A stretch of DNA of 64,000 bases, from positions 26,202,501-26,266,500 of the forward strand of contig NC_084923.1 in assembly GCF_958298935.1 (NCBI RefSeq), written 5' to 3'. The notes under the pieces were generated by a model, which saw only the letters and a program-made list of their open reading frames with translations, made no database searches and was not told where the DNA came from. Source of the stretch: Phragmites australis. Taxonomy: Eukaryota > Streptophyta > Magnoliopsida > Poales > Poaceae. Position numbers and translations under genes: made by a program. Shown piece after piece: positions 23,430 to 33,889 of this stretch. Each line of letters begins with the position of its first letter. Position 1 is the stretch's first letter.

Positions 23430-23690
23430 TATTTGCACCCTGAATCTGTAGTAAAATGGGTTTCACTGCCGCTGAACACATTCGACCGTAGTAAATGTTG
23501 TTTCACTGCCGGTGGACTTATTGGGCCGACAGTGAAATATGTTTCACTGCCTTTTGTCCTATTGACCTAGCAGTGAATATCCCCTTTCACTGCCGGTCTT
23601 TATCTTGAGCCGGCAGTGAAAGGGAATCTTCACTGCCGGCTCAAGATGAAGACCGACAATGAAATGAGATCTTCACTACTGGTTGTCCTC
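23430..23690. repeat. Internal subterminal-type repeats of CACTA element 1
   Basis: Alternating TTTCACTGCCGGT and ACCGGCAGTGAAA-type motifs fill this region between the TNP2 fragment and the next exon-like block. A TATAAAAATG lies at 23693-23702 immediately after. CACTA element 2 shows the same arrangement at 35070-35220. Confidence 0.75.
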
Positions 23691-23739
23691 CCCTATAAAA
23701 ATGTTCAATTCCTGCATCCTCTGACACTTAGAAAATATT

Positions 23740-24107
23740 TCCCTTTCCTAGCCTGTGCCCTCCGCCGAATTGCCTCCCAACATCGAGGAGCCCGTGCTGC
23801 TATGCCCTACGCCATCGTTCACCACCGTCGTCGCCGAGGACAACCATTATGATGCCGAGGAGCTCGCCGCCTCCTCCCTGATGCCGAGGATCCCATGGTG
23901 TCATGCATTGTGCCCTCATCCACCACCATCGTCGCCGAGGACCACCACCCCGATGCTGAGGAGCCCACTGCCTTCACCCTGATGAGCACCCCGACGTCGA
24001 GGAGCCCGCGCTACCGTGCCCTGTGCTCTCGCCCACCATTGCCATCACTAAGGACAGCTACCCTAACATCGAGGTAGGCCTCCTGGCTCCCCCTCCGTCT
24101 CCTTCTC
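23740..24107 (+). pseudogene. Repeat-containing first-exon-like ORF of CACTA element 1, truncated
   Basis: Downstream of a TATAAAAA motif at about 23693, a GC-rich reading frame contains three tandem degenerate repeats starting at 23791, 23892 and 24006. The peptides begin PVLLCPTPSFTTVVAEDNHY, PMVSCIVPSSTTIVAEDHHP and PALPCPVLSPTIAITKDSYP, each followed by a D/N-x-E-E/V segment. They lie in shifted frames, so at least one indel has occurred. The family-2 LTR at 24108 truncates the block. By position it corresponds to the start of the second CACTA gene, as at 35250-35700 in element 2. I do not recognise the protein. Confidence 0.45.
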
Positions 24108-26403
24108 TGTAACACCATAAATTTTCAATTTTTGTAATAGTTTAAAATTTTGGTATAATTAAATAGGAGTTGTAGATTTACTTTAATTTAGAAGGAAATT
24201 AACTTCTAAACTCAATTTTCATAGGTTATATTTATGTTTGATGCATTCATGCTGCAGTAGCTGCAATAGGTTTTTATGTGTGAAAAATATTTGCAAAAGT
24301 TCGCTAGAAGGCATTCGTCTGAATCTCTTTTGAAAATGGTTTAAAAAAAAAGCATTTCCTAATTCTTAAACCTTTCCAAAACTCCTTCAAAAGCCCAGCC
24401 CAAATCTCTTTTTTGTTCTCTTTTCTTTTCCTTGGGCCGCCTTCTCCTTTTCTCCTGCTTGGGTTGAGCCCACCGATCGAGCTGGCCTTCCCCAGTGCCC
24501 AAGCCAGCCTCTCCATCCTGCCTCTCTCTCTAACCAGCGGGCCTGGCTCGAGCCAAGCTGCCGCCGAGCCATTGTCGAGCCACTTCGCCCGACTCCTCTT
24601 CTTCCTCCTCCTTCTCACGCTCGATCCCCTCCGCCACCAGTAGTTTCCCTTCCCTGCGCCTTCTCTCCTACTTGAAATGGCCGGATCCGAGCCATTAAGC
24701 CCCATCAAGTCTACCCTACCCGTTTCCCCCTCTCTATTGCTCGATTCAATGAAGAAAACACCAGCCTTAATGGCCACTAACGTCAGTCGTTCCTCCTCCG
24801 TGTGCCCCGGCCGCTCCACTCAACCTCGTCCCCATATAAGCCGCTCGTGGCCTTCTCGGTGAGGCTCTGCACCACTCACACCCGCTCACTCTCCTTTTCT
24901 TGTCGGTGCCATCTCCAGCTGATTTGACCGGTTCTCTGGCTTTGTAGGACCCTCCGAAGTCAAACCTGGTGCACGTCGTCATCTTTTGGCCACCGGAACC
25001 CCGTCCCTGATGCCACACCAACCACCGCTGCCATTCTCGCCGTTGCCAGCCATCCATCACCCCTCTCCCCTGTTGAGGACTCCGCGGTGAGACTCCCTGT
25101 GTCCCCCTCTCCCTTTTGCGCTTTCTCTAGTCACCAACGGAGCCCGGATCCGTGTTTTCACGTTACTCTGATGAGTTTTCGGTCGTGCGCTGCCATCGGC
25201 TTGTCGTGATCCCTATGCAGCACTACTGCCTGAGTTCAAACCCCCCCCCACCCCACCATCTCTGACCGTCCGATCTTGATCAAAGGGCTCAGATCGCGTA
25301 CCCCTTCATCCTTGTATAATCGATCCACATGGACCATGGACCAGCCCTCAGGCCGTGATCCATGGGTCCATGGACTTTTCCATGAGGTTTTCAATATAAA
25401 AATATTTCAATTTTGCTTTATGACGTTATCTTGCGCAATAAAAAGGATTTTTAGAATAAAAGGAATCTAGAAATTCTCGAAAATTAGGTTCATTTTGCAG
25501 ATAGGACCCTAGAACTTTGAACCATCATAACTTTTTGCTCGTAGCTCCGATTGAGTGATTTTTACGCTTAAATTCTTGTAGAGACATGTAGAATATTTTT
25601 ATAGGGTTTTTACCTAGTTTTAGTACTATTTAGTATACTGTTCTTAGTAGTTTATCTTGTGAGCTTTTCTTGTGTGCCGATTAGGAGGTGAGCAGTTTCT
25701 GAACCTGCAAGACCAAGCTTTTGAAGACTTCGAGCAACCCTCTGCTGAAGGCAACTATCCTTGAACATCTTACACCTTTTTTAAGGTGCATATGTAGTTA
25801 TTTATCCTTCATTGCATGTTTTTCTAAAATGAAAGCCGATGATTAGGGTTTAATAGATTTTTGCATGATTATCCTTGTCATCGTTGATGAGTCATGGGAA
25901 ATAAAGGGTAGATATGCTAGTCGCCGTCATGGTTGGGTTATAAGTTAAACTTGACTAATGATTATGCAACATGAACTGGTTGCGTAGTCCAGTAAACCAA
26001 TGTTTAGTGTTTTCTTGACTTAAGCCCCATAGTATGATTTTCCTACACTTGTAGAGTACATTATGTACTCACACACGTTGCCCCCTTTCTTGCATTCTTC
26101 TGCTGTATAGAAGCATCAATGAAGTTGCACCCTTCGATGGAGACGACATCGACCTGGAGCTCCTTTTCTAGGCTGGTGATCACCTGGTTGATGCCTGTGG
26201 AAGATGGAAGTCCCTCTGGCACGGGAGTTTCTTTTTTCGCTGTGTTTTTCTTCTAGACCATTGGGTCCTTTTGTAATAAGTTATAACGTTAATGTATTAA
26301 TGACACTATGATGATACACTAAAGATGTAACGCATGTATGAAAACTTGATCTCGACATACATGTGTTGTACCTAGTTTTATTCTTTTAAAACCGGGTGTT
26401 ACA
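24108..26403 (+). mobile_element. 5' LTR of a Ty3/gypsy element (family 2), 2.3 kb
   Basis: It runs from TGTAACACCATAAATTTTC to AAACCGGGTGTTACA. The primer-binding site TGGTATCAGAGC follows 5 bp later, which proves plus orientation and 5'-LTR identity. Architecture matches the family-2 solo LTRs: AT-rich start, GC-rich island (about 24380-25100) and inverted TGTRACACC / GGGTGTTACA ends. The preceding 5 bp are TTCTC. No matching 3' LTR is present in the window. The 171-codon frame on the minus strand at 24304-24819 lies in the GC island and is not a gene. Confidence 0.88.
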
Positions 26404-26407
26404 GAAC

Positions 26408-26419
26408 TGGTATCAGAGC
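26408..26419 (+). promoter_or_regulatory. Primer-binding site complementary to initiator tRNA-Met
   Basis: TGGTATCAGAGC is the canonical plant retrotransposon primer site, complementary to the 3' end of initiator methionine tRNA. It lies 4 bp after the LTR end at 26403. Confidence 0.95.
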
Positions 26420-26580
26420 TGTGTTGACCGTAGGATGCAACGTAGATAGAAAAGGACGTGTCAAGAACTTATGTTTGTATGAACTACTTTTATAAAATTG
26501 TTTTCCTTTCAGTGATTTCTTACTCTGTCTATTACTTTTTATAAAATTATTACTAATTTTCTGTCTTCTTCAAAATTTTA

Positions 26581-27333
26581 GATGGCCCACACGAAGATGA
26601 CCCCACGCAAGCATGTTCTGATCCCCGCTTAGGAGGTTCCCGCCGGTGTTGTTTGGGCGCATCAACCCCCTGCCGAGTTCCACTTCGACGGGCAACACAC
26701 TGGCTACTTCCCCCGCACGCTTTGGTACCTGTTTCAGGGTCTGGGTTCCTATGAGGCCCCAGACTACTAGGGAGTCAGGGTTCCCCTTGGAGGCCATGGT
26801 TACTCTTGGACAGTGGAGGTTACCATGTTCGAGATGGCTACTGATGATGGTCTTCGCTGAGTTCGCCGTGTTCACTCCGCCATCATCCCTGGAGCTACAT
26901 TCGAGGCTAGGATTGAGGACGCCGTCTGCCAGGCTCTGGCTGTTCTCTACCGGGAGAATAGATAGGTCCTCTGCCTCACCCAGTTCGGCAAGTTCCCGCA
27001 TCGTCCGACCGACAGTCTGGAGGTCATCTTCGAGCCTGTCAATAATGAACCAGATGGCTATATGAGAGAGCAGGTCCGCCTCATCGCAGCCCTGTACACC
27101 GAGCTTTATAGAGCCCTCAACGAGCTTGAGGACTGGCACCAGCATCACACGGAGCAGGAGCAGTGCATCCACGAGCTTCAGATCCCACTGGAGGACCTTG
27201 ACCAGTTCCCTCACGAGGCTCCCGAGAGACCCATGGCTACAGTAGCCCGTTCCCCTTCATGCAAGAGTCTGTAGCAGGTCCAGCAGGTGCAGTAGGTCCA
27301 GCAGACGAGGAGTATTGTCAAGCTAGGAGGATG
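26581..27333 (+). pseudogene. Non-gag ORF downstream of the primer site, unrecognised family
   Basis: Starting with ATG at 26581 (MAHTKMTPRKHV), a plus-strand frame of about 250 codons runs to 27333 with roughly four in-frame stops before the C-terminus. Readable parts include HTGYFPRTLWYLFQG, WTVEVTMFEMATDDG and MREQVRLIAALYTELYRALN, then a coiled-coil-like region rich in E, Q, H and L. It is not gag, protease, RT or integrase. From memory, grass non-autonomous LTR elements of the LARD type often carry an ORF of this kind after the primer site, with a P[RW]Y..... segment and a C-terminal coiled coil. The opposite-strand frame of 214 codons (26570-27214) is its shadow. The coding function is unknown. 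Confidence 0.55.
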
Positions 27334-27491
27334 TCCTTAGCAGAATAAATAATTTAGTCTCATGTGTTTTAGTTGCTCTGTATAGTTTGTTCAAGTCTGT
27401 GGTTACTACTTGTGTCTGTAGTGTGAACCTTGTCATGAGTTGGGTCTTTGTCTATGTGTTGGTGTAATGTGGGGTTTTTTTGCTCTACATT
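27334..27491. other. 3' untranslated region of the non-gag ORF
   Basis: T/G-rich sequence ending GCTCTACATTGCATC, where the last five bases are the target duplication of the nested solo LTR. After removal of that LTR it joins the leader at 28862 without a visible break. Confidence 0.5.
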
Positions 27492-27496
27492 GCATC

Positions 27497-28856
27497 TATC
27501 GGAGGGTGAACTCCTCAAGCGGGGATCCGGAGGGACCCCTTTGAGATTCGGTCAGGGGGATGATTTTGAATCCGCTTCGTAGTTGAAATAAATGGGTGTA
27601 AATGAGATGCAGGCGGAGGTGGAATGATCGGATGCAGGAGGGAGTAAATGCTCAGGGGATTTTTAGACAGGTTCGAGCCGCATTGAGCGTAACACCCTAC
27701 TCCTGTGTGTATGCTATAAATGCTTTGAGAATGTCTCTCTGAAGATCTGCTATATACAAGAATATTTGTCTAAATCTAGAGCTTCGTGCTCCTTGTTCTT
27801 CGGTTGATCCAAGCCTCTGTCTTCTGTGTTCTCTGAGTCTCGGTGTTCGTCAAGGCTCTCTTTTCCGTCCCCTCTTCTCCGGGGAGCCCGCCTTGCTTTT
27901 ATACCCGTCGGGGCGGTAGCGTACCCAGAAAGGATGGTACGGGTTCCAAAGCGCCATAAATGGAAAGCAACCATCATGGGCTGCTGCGCGAGGTGACGGG
28001 GAGGGTTGAAAATGCGCCCCCGTCCGGTCTTGTTCATCATCATTTGGCTTTTCGGTTAGTGCTGCGAGGAGGGCCCACCGAGCAGTCTCTGAGCAGTCCC
28101 GTGTGCCCACCTGGTCAGAGCAGGCCTGACACAGCAGGACGGTAGGCGGTGTGCCTCGAGCTCTGCGACGTTATCCCGAGGCGCGCCGGATGACGCGCGA
28201 TGGGACCCGTGCATTAAATGTTCCCATGCCTCCCTACCAGGCCGTGGCAGCGACTGACAGCAAGCGTGGGGGGAGTGGTTGGAAGTGACAGGCCACACGC
28301 CTTTTTAAATGCAGCATCGGGCCTCTCACCAGTTGACACCTCACCACTGAGCCTCTATGGGGACCACCGGCGGAACTGTGAGCCCTCGGGGAACTGTGAG
28401 TGCTCGGGGGCTACTGTTCGTAGCCCTGAGCACTCTCTCCCGGATATGCCCTCTCTTGGTCCTCGGGGAACCGAGTGCTCAGGGGCCACTATTCATGGTC
28501 CCGAGCACTCTCTCCCGGAACTGACTGTTCGGGTCCTCGGGGAACCGAGTGCTCGGGGGCCACTGTTCACGGCCCCAAGCACTCTCTCCCAGAACTTGGC
28601 TTTTCTTGCTATTAGGGAACTTGGGTGCTCGGGGACCACTGCGCATGGCCCCGAGCACCCTCTTCTCGGTACTTGGTCTTCTCGGGTCATCGGGGAACTC
28701 AGGTACTCGGGGACCACTGTTCATGGCCCCGAGCACCCTCTCCCGGAACTTGATCTTTTCGGACCTCAGGGAGATAACCCCCGAGGGAGGGTGCCACGTG
28801 GACTCTGCTGTTCTGGCCTCGGGACTCGGGGACCCCCGGTTCTTGTGTCACCGATA
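27497..28856 (+). mobile_element. Solo LTR, family 3, copy B (nested in the Ty3/gypsy element)
   Basis: It runs from TATCGGAGGGTGAACTCC to GTGTCACCGATA, flanked by GCATC at 27492-27496 and 28857-28861. It aligns with copy A over its length (GAGATTCGGTCAGGGGGATG block, TGCTATAAATGCTTTGAGAA block, palindromic array). Both termini show G-to-A or C-to-T changes relative to TG...CA (TATC...GATA), as expected from methylcytosine deamination. The 276-codon frame at 28218-29048 starts inside the LTR and runs into the host element leader; it is not a gene. Confidence 0.9.
28385..28755. repeat. Tandem palindromic array in family-3 LTR, copy B
   Basis: About five or six units carry GAGTGCTCGGGGGC and GCCCCGAGCACTCTC, each forming an inverted repeat around a variable GCCACTGTTCAYGG centre. 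Same organisation as in copies A and C. Confidence 0.85.
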
Positions 28857-28861
28857 GCATC

Positions 28862-29007
28862 AGTTAATACTATAATAATAGTGGGGATTCTTTTCTTTCG
28901 TGCTATATCTGTTCTTATCTCTATATCTTTTCTTATCTATTCTTGTCTTGCTTTTCCACCCATGCTTTTCTCTTATGTTCCCCCACTCGTATCTTGGCTA
29001 CCAACAG
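28862..29007 (+). promoter_or_regulatory. Leader upstream of gag with a splice-acceptor-like end
   Basis: A pyrimidine-rich leader (TTTTCTTATC, CTTGTCTTGCTTTTCCACCC) ends CTACCAACAG directly before the ATG at 29008. It looks like a 3' splice site. This is compatible with spliced expression of gag from the upstream LTR promoter but is not proof of it. Confidence 0.35.
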
Positions 29008-30190
29008 ATGGTGAACACCAGGTGTGGAAACAACACCAACAACACTAAAAACAACAACATCAACAAAAACACTAATGCCAACCAGCACGATCTTCCACCC
29101 CTGCCACCTTTGATGGATGCTAGCCTAGTGATGACAATACTCCAAGGTCTGATACAGGCTATAACCAATAACCAATAACCAACAACCTCAAGTCCAGCAA
29201 GCACCGCCACAACAGCCATAGTCCAGGCTCAAAACTTTCATGAGTACTCAGCCACCCCCCTTTGCACAAGCAATTGAACCCATGGAGGCTAATGACTGAT
29301 TAAAGACCATTAAGAGCAAGCTGCAGATAGCCCAATTCACCAAAAGAGAAAGAGTTCTTTTTGCTTTCCATCAACTTATGGGGCCATCACAAGAATAGTG
29401 GATAGCATACACTACTGCTCATGAGGATGCCCATGAGATCACATGAGCTGAGTTCCGGAACAGCTTCTGTGCACATCATGTCCCTATAGGAGAAGTGAAG
29501 CTAAAGAGAAAGGAGTTCCTCAGTCTGAAGCAAGGATCCATGACAGTGAGAGAATACCTCACCAAGTTTACACAGCTTTCTCGCTATGCCCCCAATGATG
29601 TTGATACCGATGAGAAGAAGCAGATCTGTTTCCAAGAGGGTCTCAATATAGGACTACAGTATGCCCTCTCGTCCAATAAGTACCCCAGCTTCCAGAAGCT
29701 GGTAGATAGAGCTTTCATTATGGAGAAGAAGAGACAGAATCTGGAAGAAGCACGCAAAGTGTAGCCTGCAAGGTCAGTTTTCAGGAAGCAATACCTATCC
29801 CCGTTTCAACCCCCCACCTACTGGTCCTATGTTCCACCATGAAGGACCAATTTGTAGCAGAGGCCACCGCGGAAGATGCCCAATTAGGTTGCATGTGTGT
29901 ACAAGCTGCCAGTGCAAAAGCAGCAATAGCGTCCTAACTACGAGCAGCAGCAACCCAATAACAATAATCCGCCCTAGCAACAAAACTGCACCGGTCAAGG
30001 ATCAGGTAATGTTGGCCTATGCTTCAGCTGTGGTAACTTTGGGCACCTCACCAACAAGTGTCACAAGAAGCAGCAAGGTCAAGCACATGCTCAGGGCAAC
30101 AACCGGTAGCAACCTTGGCAGAATGCTATGCATGGTCGAGTTAATCACGTTGCCGTGGAAGAAGCCCATGATGCTCCTGACATGGTGCTA
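29008..30190 (+). pseudogene. Ty3/gypsy gag (MVNTR type), degraded
   Basis: The start MVNTR, followed by an asparagine-rich stretch, is characteristic of chromovirus gag (Del/Tekay/Reina relatives). The retrotransposon-gag domain is at about 29280-29765: LKTIKSKLQIAQFTKRERV, then EVKLKRKEFLSLKQGSMTV, then YLTKFTQLSRYAPNDV. A zinc knuckle with CX2CX4HX4C spacing (C-F-S-C-G-N-F-G-H-L-T-N-K-C) is readable at about 30013-30060. In-frame stops lie in the early part (after SNNQ, and inside the QE..WIA segment), and the middle has shifted frame. Gag would package the element RNA; this copy cannot make an intact protein. Confidence 0.85.
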
Positions 30191-33100
30191 GGTATGTTTT
30201 CTGCAAACTCTCACACTGCTATAGTTTTGTTCGATTCTAGTACTACACATTCTTTCATATGATCTTAGTTTATGACTACATATAATTTGTCAAGAGCATT
30301 AATGAAAAATTGGGTGCTAGTTAGTTCTCCAGGAGGAGAAATAGAGTCAAGGCATGTATGCCCTAAAATAAGTATATGTATAACGGGGTAGATTTTCTTG
30401 CAAACCTCATCATTCTAGAATCCAAGGGTATTGATATCATACTGGGAATGGACTGGTTAACCAAGTACCATGGAATCATTAGATGTGCCACCAAGACTAT
30501 ACAATTGACACACACAGACGATACCAAGGTGGAGTTCTAAGCCATGACGGAGTCAGCTATCAATGCCAGCCTCAACAAGGCTAATGCAGTAGAAGATAGC
30601 AGAGTGGTTAGTGAATTTCTAAACGTCTTCCCAGAGGATTTGCCAGGTATGCCATCCGATCACAAAATTGAGTTCATCATTGAGTTAGTACCTGGAATGA
30701 CTCCTATATATAAGAGACCATATGGAATGGATGCGAATCATCTGGCTGAGCTCAAGGAGCAAATCCAAGAGCTACTAGACTAAGAGTTTATGTGCCCCAG
30801 TCTTTTGCCCTAAGGAGCCCCATTTATCTTCGTACCAAAGAAGGATGGAATACAAAGGATGTGTATAGATTATCGAGCCCTTAATGAAGTAACTATCAAG
30901 AAGAAATATCTGCTACCCCACATTAAAGATCTATTTGACCAGTTGAAAGGAGCATGTGTGTTTTCCAAGATGGACCTTCGGTATGGGTATCATCAGCTAC
31001 AGATTCGCACCTCAGATATTCCAAAGACCGTGTTCATTTCTCGACATGGCCTGCATAAGTACATGATGATGTCTTTCGGATTGACAAATGCTCTAGCCTA
31101 CTTTATGTATTTGATGAATAAAGTTTTCATGGAGTTTTTGGACAAGTTCATCGTGGTATTTATTGAGGACATCCTTGTTTTCTCCAAGAACGAAGAAGAG
31201 CATGAGGAACACCTAAGGTTTGTACTACAGAAGCTTAGAGAGAACCAGCTGTATGCCAAGTTGAGCAAGTGTGAGTTCTGGTTGAAGGAGGTTCCCTTCC
31301 TAGGTCACATTATATCAGCAGGAGGTGTGTCTGTGGACCCATCTAAAGTGAGGGATGTTTTGAACTGGAAATCACCGCATAATATTTCAGAGATCCATAG
31401 TTTCTTGGATCTAGTAGGATATTACCATAGGTTCATAGAAGGTTTCTCCAATATAGCAAGCCAATGATAGAACTACTAAAGAAAGGAGCAGAGTTCAAGT
31501 GGACAACTGCTTGAGAAGCTAGTTTCAATGGGTTAAAGAAAAGATTAACCTCATCTCCGGTATTGATCATGCCAGACACCCAGAAGCCATTCTCAGTGTA
31601 TTGTGATGCGTCTCGTCAAGGTTTAGGATGTGTAGTTATGCAAGAGGGTCATGTGGTAGCATATGCATTCAGGCAGTTAAGGAAACATGAGGAGAACTAC
31701 CCGACGCATGATCTGGAGCTAGCCACAGTAGCGCATGAACTCAAGATCTGGAGACACTATCTGATAGGTCAAATGTGTGAGATCTATTCAAACCATAAGA
31801 GCTTGAAGTATATTTTCTCTCAACCAGATCTTAATCTTAGACAATGCAGATGGTTAGAACTTATCAAGGACTACAATTGGGAATCAACTACCTCCCAGGA
31901 AAGGCAAATGTAGTGGAAGATGCTTTAAGTAGAAAATCTCAGGGTAATGCTATAACTCTCCAAGAGATGCGTCCTAAGCTATGCAAGGAATTTGAGAAGT
32001 TGAACTTGGGAATAGGGTGTAGCACCGAGATAATTGCAATGGAAATAGACTCAACACTTGAATAAGATATAAGGAAGGGTCAGCTTGAGGATGGAAAGAT
32101 CTTGAAAATGAAGGAGCTTATCAAAATTGGCAAAGCCCCAGATTTCACTCAAGATGAGCAAGGTACAGTGTGGTACAAGCATAGAATATGCGTTTCGGAC
32201 GTGAAGGCTATTCGAGATACAATTTTAAAGGAAGCTCATGATTCCGAATATTCCATTCACCTAGGGAGAGTCTGAGCTTGGGACAAAGTTATTATTTTCC
32301 ACAACGTATCACCCACAAACTGATAGACAAACTAAGGTTATTAATCGCACTCTCTCCTTGTTGTTGTTCACAATGATCAAGAAGAACTTGAGGGAGTGGG
32401 AAGATTGTTTGCCTCATGTGGAGTTTGTCTACAACAGAGCTGTGCATTCCACGACCAAAATGTGTCCTTTTGAGGTGGTGTATGGTTTCAAACCAATCAC
32501 CCCACTTGATCTTCTACCTCTACCCTTGCAAGAGCGTGCTAACATGGAGACCTCAAAGAGAGCTGCTTATGTGAAGAAAATTCACATGAAGAACAAAGAA
32601 GAGATTGCAAAGAAAGTGAAGTGTTATGCTTCCAAGGTGAATAGGCATCGAAAGAAGTTACTTTTCCAACAAGAAGATTTAGTATGGGTGCATCTGAGAA
32701 AGGACCGATTTCCTGAGAAGCACACCTCCAAGATAGTGCCCCATGGTGATGGCCCATCTCTAAGTTCTTGAGAAGATTAATGATAATGCTTACAAGATTG
32801 AGCTCCCTAGCATGATTATGCAGTGACCACAACCTTCAACATCGTAGATTTATCACCATTCTTTGCCTTGGAAGAAAAAGAGTCGAGGATGACTCCTTTT
32901 AAAGAGGGGGAGGATGATGAGGACATCCCCAACAACACTCATTCTCTTAGCCATGGGGCAGACTGGTTGATGCTACAAGTTCCTCTCAAACTGTTGACGC
33001 CAATAAAACACACAAATGTCCTCTGACAAGAGTTCGATTGAAACAATTGCAACAAGAGATGAATCTGTTTCTTAATGATTACAATCATACTTTTAGTGAG

Positions 33101-33390
33101 AATTGTTTACTACCTAATAGGAATACATTGCTTGTTCTCGAGTTTGGATCACATGTCACATAGGAGAACAAGGATGAGATGGACAGGTGTGTTGATGCTA
33201 CTGTCTAGAATCGCTTGGTTGTGCAATTGATGAGGACATCGCTGCCATGGACACGACCACCTCCTCAATTAGTCCAACCACCTCCTTGACCAGTTAGGCC
33301 AACCAGTGCTGGTGAGTTCCTTGACAAGTCAGGCTTTGCTTTTGACTACTTGGGAACCCGATAAGGCAAGAGTATTCTACAACCAAACAA
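30190..33390 (+). pseudogene. Ty3/gypsy pol: protease, RT, RNase H, integrase remnant
   Basis: Order is protease, RT, RNase H, integrase, which is Ty3/gypsy order. Protease (30190-30540) has FDSSTTHSF, aligning with FD[ST]G, then IDIILGMDWL. RT (30690-31400): [27 protein letters not shown]; the catalytic YxDD box reads FIED, with two substitutions. RNase H (31560-31930): [12 protein letters not shown] retains Asp; [10 protein letters not shown] has Asn where YTDHKSL has Asp; [16 protein letters not shown] is intact. Integrase (32050-32990): the zinc-binding start is readable to EAHDSEYSIHLGR, then the sequence jumps near 32268 to TYHPQTDRQTKVIN, so the central catalytic core is deleted. The C-terminal end has ESRMTPFKEGEDDEDIPN. 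Several stops are present. I see no chromodomain. A conserved C-terminal TRVRLKQLQQEM-like stretch follows at about 33020. Confidence 0.88.
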
Positions 33391-33889
33391 GGCAAGGCGA
33401 GTTGGTCTTGCATGACTTCTTTTGGACCACACCATTTTGGTTGGTTTGTATGTTGTGTGAAAACTGTTAGAGTCTTTTAGCCTATTTTGGAGCAAATTGC
33501 ACATAGGCTGTTGTTTTTATTGTTGAGCCAAGTCCAGCCCATGTAGAACTAAGGGTCGGGGTTGCCCTCACTATATATACCCACATGTAACCTCCCTTCT
33601 AGGGTTACCACAAACTTGAACCAGCAGCCCCCATTTCTTGTCTCTAAGGTTTGAGTTTGCAGCAGCCACCCCCTTGGAGATTGAGAGATTTGCTAGTTCT
33701 AACTGTTGTTCTTGTGTACTCCTTTGGATTTCTAGCTGCAACAGCGTCTACTTCCCGTGGCCAAGTAGACAAAGACCAAATTGTGTTGTTGGGTGAATTC
33801 ATTTGTCACAGGGTGCTACTCAAGCAGCGGTTGGTGCCATCGGTTCATCAGGTTGCATGGGTCAAGTTATCCCCCACGATCCTATGATG
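33391..33889 (+). mobile_element. LTR-like sequence downstream of pol (tentative 3' LTR)
   Basis: From about 33466 (TGTTAGAGTCTTTTAGCC) the sequence has LTR features: a TG start, a TATA box in CACTATATATACCC (33570-33583), and a downstream AACCTCCCTTCTAGGGTTACC block. It is unlike the family-2 LTR at 24108, so it is not the partner of that 5' LTR. No TG...CA pair with a target duplication could be confirmed; the right border around 33880 is where CACTA TNP2 sequence begins. Confidence 0.4.

Noticed and set aside
24304..24819. 171-codon open frame on the minus strand
   Set aside because: It lies inside the 5' LTR at 24108-26403, in the same GC-rich island position as in other family-2 LTRs.
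26570..27214. 214-codon open frame on the minus strand
   Set aside because: Shadow of the non-gag ORF on the opposite strand; motifs are found only on the plus strand.
28218..29048. 276-codon open frame on the plus strand
   Set aside because: It starts in solo LTR copy B, runs through the palindromic array and into the leader of the host element. It is a composition artefact.
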